A stretch of DNA of 23,620 bases from Ophiothrix spiculata (GCA_000969725.1 JXSR01S011288.1); one strand, 5' to 3'; shown: positions 8,601 through 18,246, numbered from the stretch's first letter. The notes: a model not told the origin generated them from the sequence alone. Translations and numbers: made by a program.

Positions 8601-11600
8601 GTAAAATGTAGGTTGCGATGTGTGGCGGGATTTAACAGGTCAGTCAGTTATGTGTGAATGCCATGATCTCACGCTTGTTGTATACATTCATGGCGTCGTC
8701 TTTGTTGACTTTGGTCAAGCATATTTTGGACAATATAGTGTCAATCCTAATGCAACCAACCATTAGGCATTGGAGCACAATTAAGCAACCTGGCCACAGC
8801 TTTAATTTTCCAAGATGGCAACCGTAGGCTTGATTATGCACCTATATATAATTTTAAAAAATGTAATAAATATTTTACAATAATCTTGAGATGAACAATC
8901 AACCTTTGGTCGTCATTTTGGAAAATTTAGGCTGTGGCCAGGTTGCAGCAGGCGGCACAAAGTTGTGGCCTAGTTGTGCTCCAACGCCAAACGCCTTAGT
9001 TGTTAGAAGACTTTGCATTTAATGCTTAAAGCAATAATCATGTTAGAAAATAAATGATATTAATAATGCATGTTTCAAATAATGTCAGCTGACATAAATT
9101 TTGATTTTTGTTTCAGAAATGGTGGTGTGATTCCTCCACTTGCTCAGGATCTGCATAGACAATACATTGACAGTGTTATACAAGATGCACTTAATTCAGC
9201 TAGTGTTACAACAGAGGTAACATTATATCATTATCTCGTCCAATCTTGCAATTTTTTTTTGATTCACCATATCAGAATATACCACACTAGTCCAGGAAGC
9301 CCAAGTTCTAGATAGTCTAGGGATCCATCACCTTTTTTTCCAAAGGCATGCAGATCAATCAGCTATGCAGAACTAAGACTTTCTAGTCAGAAGTATGATA
9401 TCGATGATGTGATAGTGGAATTATATCATATGAAAAGTATTAAGATCCTAGACCAGGGGTTCTCAGCTAGTCCTTACAATGCAGCACTTAAATGAGAAAA
9501 TTGTAGGGGAAAGTGCCAAACTTGCCTATATGTCTCAGTGTATTTCTAGTGTATTTCATTAATTGCTTTTAGAGAGTGTCAAACCGCCAATCAGTACTTG
9601 TCAAAGTGCCAAATTTGGCGTGCGCGCCACAAGTTGAGAATCCCTGTCCTAGACTATCATTATCTTTTTGAAATGCATTCCTTATTTGCTTTCGTTGCCA
9701 GTGGAGGCAGTTGTGATCCAGGAACCGCTGATCTTGTTGATGGGCATATAGAACAGTTCCCCCTAAAAAAAGCTCAGAAGCTTCGAGTTCCCTTTAATTG
9801 CCCTTTTCATAATTTTTCCAAGGATTTGTCAATATGATTTCTATTTCCATATTGTAGCCCACAATGCCTAGTTTTTTTAAAAAGAAAATAAGCTTTTCAA
9901 TTTTACTGGTTGTTATAGTAACCGATCAAGATCATGCCACTGTCCAAAAATGGCCACAAATGTAACTTAATAATGAAGGAAGACGGCCGGGTTTCGTATT
10001 TAGAAGGTGGTTACATTGGAACAATGTGCACAAAAGCCTCTTTTTGATTAGATGCCAAACTGGATAACTTGGACACAGCTAGTCAGACATTTTGGGGTAT
10101 AACTTAAAAGAAGAGTGATACTTCATTGTTTTTGTGCATATATTGGTCTGCACCAGTCACCCAAAATGAAACCTGTAGCATTTTTCTTTTTGAGATACAA
10201 TTACACCCGATATTACCCAATCAGAGGTGTAGCTTGGTTGGCAACCATGAACTATTCTAACCATTCTGCATGTTTTAATTTATTAAATACTAAATATTCT
10301 TTGTTCATGACTAGTTATTTATACACAAAAACTTCTCTTTCTCATAGTTAAAAGTGCATTTTTCCTTCATGAAACTCTTTCATATCTACTTTTAGTTTGA
10401 GTGTATGATTAAAATATTATTGTATTATACATATATGTCTTTGATTGAGTTGGATCTACATGCACCAGGCTTTTTAGATTAACTTTTTTTGCTTCATACC
10501 TTCCTCCCAATCTACTCTTTGGCTATGGAATTGTGGTCTTGGAGGAAGAAAAGCTTAATTCTTCTTTGTCATTCATTTTATTTTAATCTTTTTCTAAATT
10601 GGAGACAAGGACTTGACAGGCCTTTGGCTTATTTTCTTGATCTCCTCCACAATGTTTATACTTAGTTAATATGCATGTGTTGTATACAGTGTATTTTCAT
10701 GTATGTGGAAAGAAATAAAATTATGTTAATTATGTTATGTTTGACAGGATATATCAGCAGTGGCTACAACCACTATGCCAGGTTTAGCCTTATGTCTCAG
10801 AGTTGGATTGGATTACACCAAAGACATGGTGCGCAAAACAGGCCTACCATTCATTCCAATACATCACATGGAAGCTCATGCATTGACGATACGCATGATT
10901 CAAAAGTAAGTTTATGCTAATGTTTAGTTCAGTGTATTCACCAAGGTTTTTTCTTATGGTTATCCCATGCTAGGAAAGCTAATCAAAATCATATGTGACC
11001 CGTCATATCAAAAGGTACCTTAAGGGTCCCAAAATGAAANNNNNNNNNNNNNNNNNNNNNNNNNNNNNNNNNNNNNNNNNNNNNNNNNNNNNNNNNNNNN
11101 NNNNNNNNNNNNNNNNNNNNNNNNNNNNNNNNNNNNNNNNNNNNNNNNNNNNNNNNNNNNNNNNNNNNNNNNNNNNNNNNNNNNNNNNNNNNNNNNNNNN
11201 NNNNNNNNNNNNNNNNNNNNNNNNNNNNNNNNNNNNNNNNNNNNNNNNNNNNNNNNNNNNNNNNNNNNNNNNNNNNNNNNNNNNNNNNNNNNNNNNNNNN
11301 NNNNNNNNNNNNNNNNNNNNNNNNNNNNNNNNNNNNNNNNNNNNNNNNNNNNNNNNNNNNNNNNNNNNNNNNNNNNNNNNNNNNNNNNNNNNNNNNNNNN
11401 NNNNNNNNNNNNNNNNNNNNNNNNNNNNNNNNNNNNNNNNNNNNNNNNNNNNNNNNNNNNNNNNNNNNNNNNNNNNNNNNNNNNNNNNNNNNNNNNNNNN
11501 NNNNNNNNNNNNNNNNNNNNNNNNNNNNNNNNNNNNNNNNNNNNNNNNNNNNNNNNNNNNNNNNNNNNNNNNNNNNNNNNNNNNNNNNNNNNNNNNNNNN

Positions 11601-14600
11601 NNNNNNNNNNNNNNNNNNNNNNNNNNNNNNNNNNNNNNNNNNNNNNNNNNNNNNNNNNNNNNNNNNNNNNNNNNNNNNNNNNNNNNNNNNNNNNNNNNNN
11701 NNNNNNNNNNNNNNNNNNNNNNNNNNNNNNNNNNNNNNNNNNNNNNNNNNNNNNNNNNNNNNNNNNNNNNNNNNNNNNNNNNTAATATGATAGAATACAC
11801 TTCAAAGGTAACGTTTCTAATGAAATTAGAAATTCGACCTTGGACATGATTTTTGACTATGCTCAGTTTCAATGGCCCATATCTCATAATTTACTATGCC
11901 GGTATTAAGGTACCTTCCGATATGATGGGTCATTAATGACCACTACAACCTCTAGTAAAGTTAGCACTTCATCAACTTTATTTTTTTGCATGTTAAAATC
12001 AAACATGTCTTCAGCTTTGAATTCAAAATTGCTTCAAGTAAATTAGTTCATATGAAACTGAGAAGTTGGGTTACAACAATCATTTGAATATTAACATTTG
12101 AGGGGTGCTCTGGCAAAATGAGAGGAAAGTCGCAAATTTCAAAATTGAGTTTATGACATTTTTAAGTCTCTATAATCTCAGCTTTTGAGTGATACATAAA
12201 ATGTTACACTTTCTTTCTCCATTCTTCATTTAGAGATTTAAATTCAAAGCAGTCCACAGAATATATTGCAATATATATAAATAGCTGTAAATGGATTTCA
12301 AAGATACTGATTACTATAGTGTATAATAGCAACATGCAATTAATTTACTCGGCCTGAATAATTGCACTTCCTGGCAAAATTGACCTTCAAAACTTAGGTA
12401 AAGGTAAACACTTATGCATGAATGTGTTTTATGTCAAAAAACGAAATTTGACCTTTTCCACCATGTTTTTACTTTAGATGCCATTTTTTCAAAATGTAGA
12501 TTTACAACTTTCCTCTCATTTTTCAAGAGCAGCCCACATTTATTAGAGATATGTAAAACTGCGAAAATATAATCAATCATTCAATCAATGATACAGACTA
12601 CTTGCATGAAATACATACCCCATGAAGGAGTCTATTTTGTACAGGGGACCAACAGATTTATGTGACTTCCGAACCACGGAGCAAGTAGAGTAAAGTTTCT
12701 TGCCCAAGGAAACAAGGAGATGAAAACTGCCTGGCCCGGGGCTCGAACCCACAACCTCTGTATTACGAGACCCGTACTCTAACCGCTCGACCACGCTCCC
12801 CTCTGTATGCGTCAAATTAAGTTGTCATGTTTTGCACATTTTCCAATGCGGCTTCTTAGAGAAAGTATTAGTGTCCAGATATTTTGAAACTGACATGAAA
12901 GCTGATATTTTGCAAAGAGATTTAGAAAGGTATCAATGTTTCAAATCTTTTGGAATGTAAATTTTGACAAAGACACAGTGTGAACAGCTAAATTGAAATC
13001 AAGTTTTCTTGAGATATACCATCTCAGGCAATATGTATCATGCTGTATTATGGTAGCTCAAATTTGTATTGGTCTTCTGCCGCAGCTACAGGTATGGCAC
13101 GACACAGCAGCCGCTCTGAGAAGACCATTACAATGCAAGTATCATTAAGGTGCGTTAATTGTCCAGCGATTCCATCAATGCAAGATCGCTCGATGTCATT
13201 CAGCCATCAATGTTCAATGTCACAGCAACAAGTTTAGACGTCGATAGACATCGTGCAACATCTCATTGATGAAAATTCCGAGTTGAAATTTGTTTAACTT
13301 TTTTCAGCGATGTGCAGCGATAGCCAAATAAGTTCAAGGGCGCGCAACCTATGACCTTTTTGTTTGTAAACATTTTCGTGATAAATTGCTAAAAAGGTAC
13401 ATAAAAAGTCCTCCGCAGAGCAACGGCATGCTGGTGGCCAGCAATCTTTATGATCGTCACAGGCTTCAGCGCACCATAGCTGTCCATCGCAGCGATGTTC
13501 TGCAATGAAATCGCTAGACTATGAACAAACCATTAGTCACATCCTATCCCTATATTTTGTACGGTATTCTAAAACTTGTGTTTTTTCCTTTCTTGCAGAG
13601 TTCCTTTTCCTTTTCTAGTACTACTAGTTTCAGGGGGCCATTGCATTTTAGCAGTTGCTAGGGGGATTGGAGATTTTCTTATCTTGGGACAAACTACGGA
13701 CAGTGCTCCTGGGGAAGCATTTGATAAGGCAAGTGCATATTTTGTATGACATGATTATAGATTAATAAACGCGCATTTCATGCCTGAGTGGGTGTTTCAT
13801 GTGCAAGTGAAATGAGACCACGCGTGGTCAATTTTGATGCGCCCACTTCACAAGGTATGTAGGGGCGAAGTGCAGGCATGAGAATTTTCAGTTTTTAAAA
13901 GGAATTCAGTTTTTTGGTTGCCAAAATTTATGTGTTTTCATTTATTTTCAGCCTATTTTGGAGCGTTTTTGCCTAATATACGCACTTTTTCAGTTTTTCT
14001 CTCCACTTTCATTTTTTTATGAAAGGCCATTCTCATGCCTGCAAGTGAATTGGATAGCAATCAATCAAAATTTACCGCAAGTGCATTGATTTTGTCTCAT
14101 TTTATGGGCAAAATAGAATGCAAATTCTTTTGTGAAAAGAAATAAGGCCTTTATATGACCTTCAAAGTCTACAACTTTTCTAAACTAAATAAATCATCAC
14201 CCGACAAAAATAATGAAACATTCATACGCACTTAACGCCCGTCATGCAAACTGGAATGCAACAAGCGCAGTGCATTGTGAATTTCCAGTGCACTCCGCGT
14301 ACTTTGTATTCTTGCGTTCTGATTGGCTAGGTGACACGCGTAGTGTATGAATATTAGTTATTGGGTGAAGCAGAGGTATGGTATGGGATATTATCACGTG
14401 TGAAATGTTTGTCCGGAGAAGTGTGGCTGAGCATGAACATGACACTGCTTGTCCCTGACCATTGTTGGGGTGACACTGGTCAGGTGATAATTTCTCACAC
14501 CAAATATGATTCTGTTTCAACATAATACTGTGCATCCTTTTAAATTTATAATGCAACTTTCCAATACACTCAGGAACTTGATATGATATAACAATAATCC

Positions 14601-16673
14601 AGTCGGCTTCCTTTCCAAATATGGTTGTTAAGCCTACTGGATGAACATCTAGGTCTGTATGCAATGGTCAAATTATAGTCATTTCAGCATATATCTTTAT
14701 GTTAGGACATAAATTATTACAGATTTCAAAAAATGTGTTATTTTCAGGAAATAAAATTTTACTTAGTCCGGGACTAAAGTTAGTCCTGCTTTGCGGATGC
14801 GGACCCTAGAGTTTTAAATACACTTTGTGTTCATCAACAAATGAGGACTTTTCACTGCCCTGATGTATGCCGTGCCTGTACTTGTAATAAAACTGAGACG
14901 TATCTGTTGCTCAAAATCTCGTTCAAAAATGTTTTTGCAACAAGCAAAACTAACCAAAAAACTTAAGCTTGCTGATGGATTGTTACCAAACTTTGTTGAG
15001 AAAAGCTGAACTTCCATTACATTTTCATATCATATGTTGCTGCAATGTTTTGATTGTGAAATTACTGGAAATGCATTTCAATAAGAGTTCTTTTATGAAA
15101 ATCCACTTACTATTTTTAGTAGTGATGTTTCACATCCTCACAGGATGCTTTCTCAATATGTACTGGCAGTCGATGTTGGTCTTGTAGTTGTGACGTCATC
15201 AACAGATGACGTCAAAATCAGCTGATAGTATAGGTGACTGAGTTGATAGGCCCCTCGTCTTCATTCATGAGATTCTTGCTGTTGTTATTCCTCCCTCTCC
15301 TGATCCAGATTGATTCCCCTATCCTCCATGTATTTTTTCACATTGTCACTTGCAAGTAATATCGATTCCCCCAGTTGATGATATGATTATTGTCCGCTAC
15401 GTGATCTGCAATAGGCGATTTGTAATTTGTCGATACCGACTCCTTTTTTAGCGGCTCTAGTAAATTTCTACTTTTAAATGCATTCGACAAAGCAGACGTG
15501 TTTTGAGTATTGAGTATGAATTGCCATCCAAGTGCAAGAAAGTCATCGACAATAGCTTTCATTTTTCATTAATATGCATTGCACACTCGATGATGTCAAG
15601 TATTGAGTCAGTGGCTCTTGAAATGGTTCTTTGGGTGATCTGCAGAACCATTTCAAGTGCCACTGACATACGAGAGACACATTTTGAGGGTTTGGTTGCA
15701 CTCAATAGTGACAAGTTATTAAATAAATATCACATATGGTATGCAGTAATAACTATTGCACTCACACAATGATCTCAAGTTTGGTCATAATGACATGTTG
15801 TAAACATTCAACTTGCCACAACCCATGAATTGCACTTCAAGATAACTACAATTTGTCATGTGAGTGCAAGAAAGTCGTATCTGCAATAGCTGCCATTTGA
15901 CATTAATTTGGATTGCACACTGTAAAATCTCCATTCCTGGGTCAGTGGTTCTTGAAGAACCATTTCAAAAACCACTGACATAGGACAGTGACATTTTGAG
16001 GAGTTTTCACATTCTTGTGACAAGTTGTAAAATAAATATAACTTAGGGCAGACATTGCAGATACGACTTTCTTGCTCTCACATGACGAACTACAATTGCA
16101 AAGATGTGATCGTCTCCTGCAAATATACACTCAGTTACAGTAAACTGGGGTGACTTTGATCACCACGATGACTTTGGACGTGAACGACTCATTTCACCTG
16201 ATAGTGATTTGTAAAGGATTTTAACTTTTCAACGATTCTTAGTTGAAATCCTTTACAAACCATCATAAGGTGAGGTATGTGTTTTGCTGAACCTCTTGTC
16301 AAAGTTTTGTTCAAAGTCACCCCAGTTACGGTACTTGTAAAGGTTGCCAACTCTGCTACTTTGTAGTGTCATGGCTCACGCTATACAGTATGTTCAAATG
16401 TGACATTAGTTAATCTTGCATTTTGCAATTATTCTGATATATTGATCTTTTCTTGACAGACAGCAAGGAGACTACACCTGCATCATCACCCAGAGTACCA
16501 AGGCCTGAGTGGAGGTCAAGCTATAGAAAAGTTGGCTTCTAGAGATGGTGCTGACATCACTCTATTTCATCATCAGAATACAAAGGGTTTCAAGGACAGA
16601 GACTGTAACTTCAGCTTCTCAGGGATCAAGGAAATTGCCAAACAATTTATAACCAAACAGGAAATAAAGGAAG
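5388..16673 (+). CDS. OSGEPL1: OSGEPL1, mitochondrial tRNA t6A37 threonylcarbamoyltransferase (5' part, five exons; C-terminus missing)
   Basis: Family knowledge: TsaD/Kae1/Qri7 enzymes transfer threonylcarbamoyl from threonylcarbamoyl-AMP to A37 of tRNAs reading ANN codons; OSGEPL1 is the mitochondrial form in animals. Seen: exons 5388-5605, 9117-9216, 10748-10905, 13599-13728 and 16460-16673 join in frame to ~273 residues. Motifs in order: GIETSCDET (40-48), the metal-binding HMEAH pair (H146, H150), SGGHC (170-174), APGEAFDK (195-202) and NFSFSGIK (252-259). The product aligns without large gaps to human OSGEPL1 (about 414 residues) as I remember it. The first ~35 residues are basic with no acidic residue, which fits a mitochondrial targeting peptide. 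The last ~140 residues, including the C-terminal SGGVASN-type nucleotide motif, are not visible up to 23620. They may lie beyond the window, be separated by a very long intron, or be lost to misassembly. Confidence 0.93.
5650..6004 (-). mobile_element. hAT-like non-autonomous element in OSGEPL1 intron 1
   Basis: Read on the - strand it begins CAGTGGCATAGCCAGACTTT, a hAT-style terminus seen in many invertebrate repeats. It continues with G-rich GGGGGGC blocks and ends in a second G/C-run block near 5655. A 146-codon open frame on this strand is low-complexity and follows the repeat, so I do not call a gene. Confidence 0.55.
6020..6419. mobile_element. MITE, ~400 bp, termini TATGTGACCAT/ATGGTCACATA
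   Basis: Terminal repeats of ~30-35 bp (TGACCATGCACC...CTCCAGTAAAGT against the mirror of ACTCTACTGGAG...GGTCA). Internal parts resemble 11935-12060 and 12850-13030, so a diverged relative sits in intron 3. Confidence 0.75.
6420..6569. repeat. Fold-back element, ~150 bp
   Basis: Imperfect arms of ~60 nt: TGGGCCGCTGTGACAAAAGA from 6420, mirrored by the stretch ending GCCACGGCCCA at 6569. The inner segment CTCATTGTAG/CTACAATGAG is also mirrored. It abuts the previous MITE. Confidence 0.8.
6975..7305 (-). mobile_element. tRNA-derived SINE with (ATT)n tail
   Basis: The - strand head starts near 7305 with GTGCGTGTGGCCTAGCGG. The A box lies at about 7283-7294 and the B box (AGTTCGAGCC) at about 7242-7251. 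A ~250-bp unrelated body follows, then GCGCTTTGTATC and a short ATT repeat at 6975-6993. The putative anticodon loop contains CAT. Open frames across it are artefacts. Confidence 0.75.
8002..8290. mobile_element. MITE nested in the previous one, TTAA flanks
   Basis: TTAA (7998-8001) then CCCTTTCC at the left; GGAAAAGG then TTAA (8291-8294) at the right. The termini resemble piggyBac ends, which start CCC after TTAA. It contains the twin GGGCGTC hairpins at 8214-8274. Confidence 0.7.
8214..8274. repeat. Twin identical hairpins (GGCGTCGCTCAGACGCC)
   Basis: A 7-bp stem with a 5-nt loop (GGGCGTC-GCTCA-GACGCCC, 8214-8232) recurs at 8258-8274 with the same core and following CTACG. GC-rich in an AT-rich setting. 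Confidence 0.88.
8766..8988. mobile_element. Fold-back MITE, ~223 bp
   Basis: Ends GGCATTGGAGCACAA and TTGTGCTCCAACGCC are mirror images with one mismatch. Inner AACCTGGCCACAGC/GCTGTGGCCAGGTT is also mirrored. It lies ~130 bp before exon 2. Confidence 0.82.
9117..9216 (+). CDS. OSGEPL1: OSGEPL1 exon 2
   Basis: The acceptor is TTTTTGTTTCAG|A. The first base completes the codon split by intron 1 and gives the conserved GG(V/I)xPP segment. The exon encodes residues 74-106 and ends at GAG|GTAACA in phase 0. The [14 protein letters not shown] segment corresponds to TGGIVPPAAQQLHR of human OSGEPL1, as I recall it. Translation runs through the donor into intronic sequence, so an uninterrupted reading frame overstates the exon. 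Confidence 0.92.
9454..9646. mobile_element. hAT-type MITE with perfect 8-bp target duplication
   Basis: It begins CAGGGGTTCTCA and ends TGAGAATCCCTG, hAT-family termini. TCCTAGAC occurs directly at both edges (9446-9453 and 9647-9654), the 8-bp duplication hAT elements create. 193 bp, non-coding. Confidence 0.92.
9655..10747. other. Rest of intron 2; no gene or clear element
   Basis: AT-rich. A hAT-like end (CAGAGGTGTAGCTTGG) lies near 10222 but no partner terminus was found. The polypyrimidine/acceptor signal of exon 3 closes the region. Confidence 0.45.
10748..10905 (+). CDS. OSGEPL1: OSGEPL1 exon 3 (metal-binding HxxxH motif)
   Basis: The acceptor is TTTGACAG|GAT and the donor is AAAA|GTAAGT, a near-consensus site. 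The exon encodes residues 107-158 plus two bases of codon 159. It carries the [11 protein letters not shown] segment and [14 protein letters not shown], in which His146 and His150 are the family's conserved metal ligands. Exon length (158 nt) and phase (0 in, 2 out) agree with the neighbouring exons. Confidence 0.93.
10996..11932. mobile_element. Terminal-inverted-repeat element containing the assembly gap
   Basis: TGACCCGTCATATCAAAAGG (10996 on, 27 nt) is mirrored at 11906-11932 with 3 mismatches. Everything between is element sequence plus 743 N. The internal flank at 11783-11905 has no coding signal. Confidence 0.8.
11040..11782. other. Assembly gap (743 N)
   Basis: Run of undetermined bases in OSGEPL1 intron 3. 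Exons 3 and 4 join in frame without it, so no OSGEPL1 coding sequence need be missing. The true length is unknown. Confidence 0.99.
12102..12537. mobile_element. MITE, ~436 bp, ~35-bp terminal repeats
   Basis: GGGTGCTCTGGCAAAATGAG... at the left and ...CTCATTTTTCAAGAGCAGCC at the right are mirror images, with AGAGGAAAGT shared further in. Surrounding sequence (11935-12100 and 12850-13030) resembles the element at 6020-6419, so this one may have inserted into a relative of it. Confidence 0.75.
12570..12801 (-). mobile_element. tRNA-derived SINE, second family
   Basis: The - strand head is GGGGAGCGTGGTCGAGCGG, with A box near 12777-12796 and B box GGTTCGAGCCCC near 12739-12750. The body runs to a (ATTG)n-like tail near 12570. 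The head differs from the other SINEs in the window. The 76-codon frame across it is not a gene. Confidence 0.72.
13050..13598. other. End of intron 3; no gene seen
   Basis: GC-richer patch with repeated GCGAT/ATCGC words (13150-13510), possibly a decayed fold-back element. Ends in the strong pyrimidine tract and CAG of exon 4. Confidence 0.4.
13599..13728 (+). CDS. OSGEPL1: OSGEPL1 exon 4, followed by a GC-AG intron
   Basis: The acceptor is TTTCCTTTCTTGCAG|A, whose first base completes Lys159. The exon encodes residues 160-202, including [11 protein letters not shown] and [10 protein letters not shown], the loop that lines the active site in this family. The exon must end at GATAAG to keep the protein in frame with TARRLHL of exon 5, and the next bases are GCAAGT. 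This is a GC donor with otherwise ideal consensus. Using the GT two codons further on would break the reading frame of exon 5. Confidence 0.92.
13873..14041. mobile_element. MITE, 169 bp, termini CAGGCATGAGAAT
   Basis: CAGGCATGAGAATT at 13873 is mirrored by ATTCTCATGCCTG ending at 14041. A related stretch (GCATGAGAATTTTCAG) occurs alone at 20185-20200. hAT-like ends; the flanking 8-mers are similar but not identical. Confidence 0.72.
14042..15530. other. Middle of intron 4; no gene supported
   Basis: A 140-codon open frame (14242-14664, - strand) has mixed composition and no recognisable domain. A short hairpin with two TGACGTCA sites lies at 15191-15214. Otherwise unremarkable AT-rich DNA. 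Confidence 0.45.
15191..15214. promoter_or_regulatory. Paired CRE-like sites in a hairpin
   Basis: TGACGTCATC and GATGACGTCA form a 10-bp stem with a 4-nt loop. TGACGTCA is the CREB/ATF consensus. Its intronic position makes a regulatory role possible but unsupported by anything else here. Confidence 0.3.
15533..15772. repeat. Fold-back repeat copy A with internal 23-bp-arm hairpin
   Basis: Shares blocks in the same order with 15852-16092 (AGTGCAAGAAAGTC, ATTGCACACT, GTCAGTGG, CCACTGACATA, TGACAAGTT). Internal arms 15608-15630 and 15644-15666 mirror each other with 1 mismatch. Confidence 0.8.
15852..16092. mobile_element. Fold-back MITE copy B
   Basis: Outer terminal repeats of ~37 nt (CATGTGAGTGCAAGAAAGTC... 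against the mirror of GACTTTCTTGCTCTCACATG) plus an inner hairpin (TCAGTGG...CCACTGA). Same family as the preceding copy but with better-preserved ends. Confidence 0.82.
16140..16329. mobile_element. MITE, ~190 bp, CTGGGGTGACTTTGA ends
   Basis: TAAACTGGGGTGACTTTGA at the left and TCAAAGTCACCCCAGTTA at the right are mirrored with one extra base. An inner hairpin is formed by TTTGTAAAGGATTT and AAATCCTTTACAAA. It ends ~130 bp before exon 5. Confidence 0.85.
16460..16673 (+). CDS. OSGEPL1: OSGEPL1 exon 5 (last exon visible)
   Basis: The acceptor is TTTTCTTGACAG|ACA and the donor is GAAG|GTATGA (phase 1). The exon encodes residues 203-273: [21 protein letters not shown] and the family motif NFSFSGIK. 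A stop follows two codons into the intron. I searched 16680-23620 by eye on the + strand for the next expected segments (an ADIAAAVQ-like helix, the SGGVASN loop and a C-terminal DNG motif) and found none. Confidence 0.92.
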
Positions 16674-16695
16674 GTATGATCTGAATTTGAGTCAA

Positions 16696-16832
16696 TATTA
16701 TACTACTGACTTCAAGATTTCTGGTTAAAACTATGGGCCTGAAGTGACTTAAATTGCTATTTTACTTCGGGGCATAATTTTAGTCACTGAAGGACCATAG
16801 TTTTAATCCAGAGATCTGAAAAAGTCAGTATA
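16696..16832. repeat. Fold-back repeat, ~137 bp
   Basis: ACTGACTTCAAGATTTCTGG with AAAACTATGG at the left is mirrored by CCATAGTTTTAATCCAGAGA and TCTGAAAAAGTCAGT at the right. It begins ~20 bp after the exon 5 donor. Confidence 0.82.
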
Positions 16833-17170
16833 TATTTGTTTTATATACTGCTTTAATAAATTTCATAATGTGATTTTTACTTGCCCACTTTAAAATGTTA
16901 TTATTCATGTTCACAAATCACAAAACTTATCGACTAGTGCTAAGAACACTTGCGCACATTGGATTTTGATGACGTCAGCCGATAATAGTCTTTTCAGACC
17001 CGTAAATAGTTTGTTAGAGCCGTAAATAGTCTTTTTCAAAAAAAACCTAATTACGGCTCTTCTCAAGGTGGTTCAAACTATTTGAAATAATGTGATCGTG
17101 TTCAAACCAACCAACTCTCTTAAATTTATTTATGTAGTATATAATTATAAATATTCACTGCTTATGGAGG

Positions 17171-17297
17171 CAATGGTGCAAAATATCTGCCCAAGGTAAC
17201 TGAAGACTGTGGGCCTACTATTGCTCGACATTAAAGGTGGAGAGCAGTAGTAGACCCATGATCTCCAGCCAATGTTGGAAGATATTTCAAACCATTG
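17171..17297. repeat. Fold-back repeat, ~127 bp
   Basis: Mirrored pairs CAATGGTGCAAAATATCT/AGATATTTCAAACCATTG and TGGGCCTACTATTGCTC/GAGCAGTAGTAGACCCA, with a few mismatches. Confidence 0.75.
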
Positions 17298-17610
17298 CTG
17301 TAATAAAGAGTGGAAAATATTTGTTTTTTATACTATATGAAATTATTCTTGTCATCTGATAACTTGCATAAGCTCACTCGATTTGTGCAAACTGAGTAAA
17401 GATTACCTTGTGTGTATGCCCTAACATAGCCCTAGTCATGTAACCAGTGTGACGATTCCTGACTTGTTCTAAATGATCCACGAGCCACAGCATTTAAAAA
17501 CAGCAATTGTTTGAACCCTGGCCATCCCACGTGTATCTGTGCCGCCAACTTGGCCAACCCGTAAAAACACAATATAACCCCTAAACTTACTTTAATTTGA
17601 TTTTGATTGA

Positions 17611-18214
17611 TCTTGCTTTATTTTTTCACTTTACAGTAGTCTGAATTGTTCCAATAACCAGCATTCACAAAAGAATACTATTTCTGTGGACCAACATATT
17701 TGACATTTACTTTGTAGTCTATGGACGAAGCCACATTTGTTGAAAATTGTGATCAAATTCACAAAAATATGAGGAATTTTTCACTTCTATCGAGTAAATA
17801 GGGGGCGGCGTAGTGTAGTTGTTAGCAATCTCGCCTTGCACGCATTGGGCCCGGGTTCGATTCCCGGTGAGGGTTGCCTTGCCGGAATGGAATCTCGGTA
17901 TCTTTGCTAAGATGTTTGTCTGACTTGGTGGGAGCATTGGGTCAGATATTCTATCTTCTCCGCCTCTTACATGAAGTATTTAGAGTTGGGTGAATATTTC
18001 ATGAGAGATTGTCGTCCTTCGGAGGGGACGTAAAGCTGCCGGTCCCATGTACAGAAGAGTCATACCTGTACATGTAATCGCAGTCAGTATCGTAAAGAGT
18101 AGGGTATTCTACCCCTGATTGTTCCCAACACCGTTCTTGTCATTGTAGGGGTACCCCTTGTAGAGTGTTTATCACTGTTGGGTATACCCGTGAGGATCAC
18201 TCCTCTAAAGTGTA

Positions 18215-18246
<32 letters not shown>

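Noticed and set aside
10222-10237. CAGAGGTGTAGCTTGG as a hAT terminus
   Set aside because: No matching opposite end or 8-bp duplication found within reach.
10995-11887. Long open frames of 275-294 codons
   Set aside because: They consist almost entirely of undetermined bases in the gap.
13040-13237. 65-codon + strand frame before exon 4
   Set aside because: It is in repeat-like sequence, and the OSGEPL1 reading is already complete between exons 3 and 4.
14242-14664. 140-codon open frame on the - strand in OSGEPL1 intron 4
   Set aside because: No recognisable domain, mixed composition, and no splice or start context. It lies in a repeat-rich intron, so it is probably chance.
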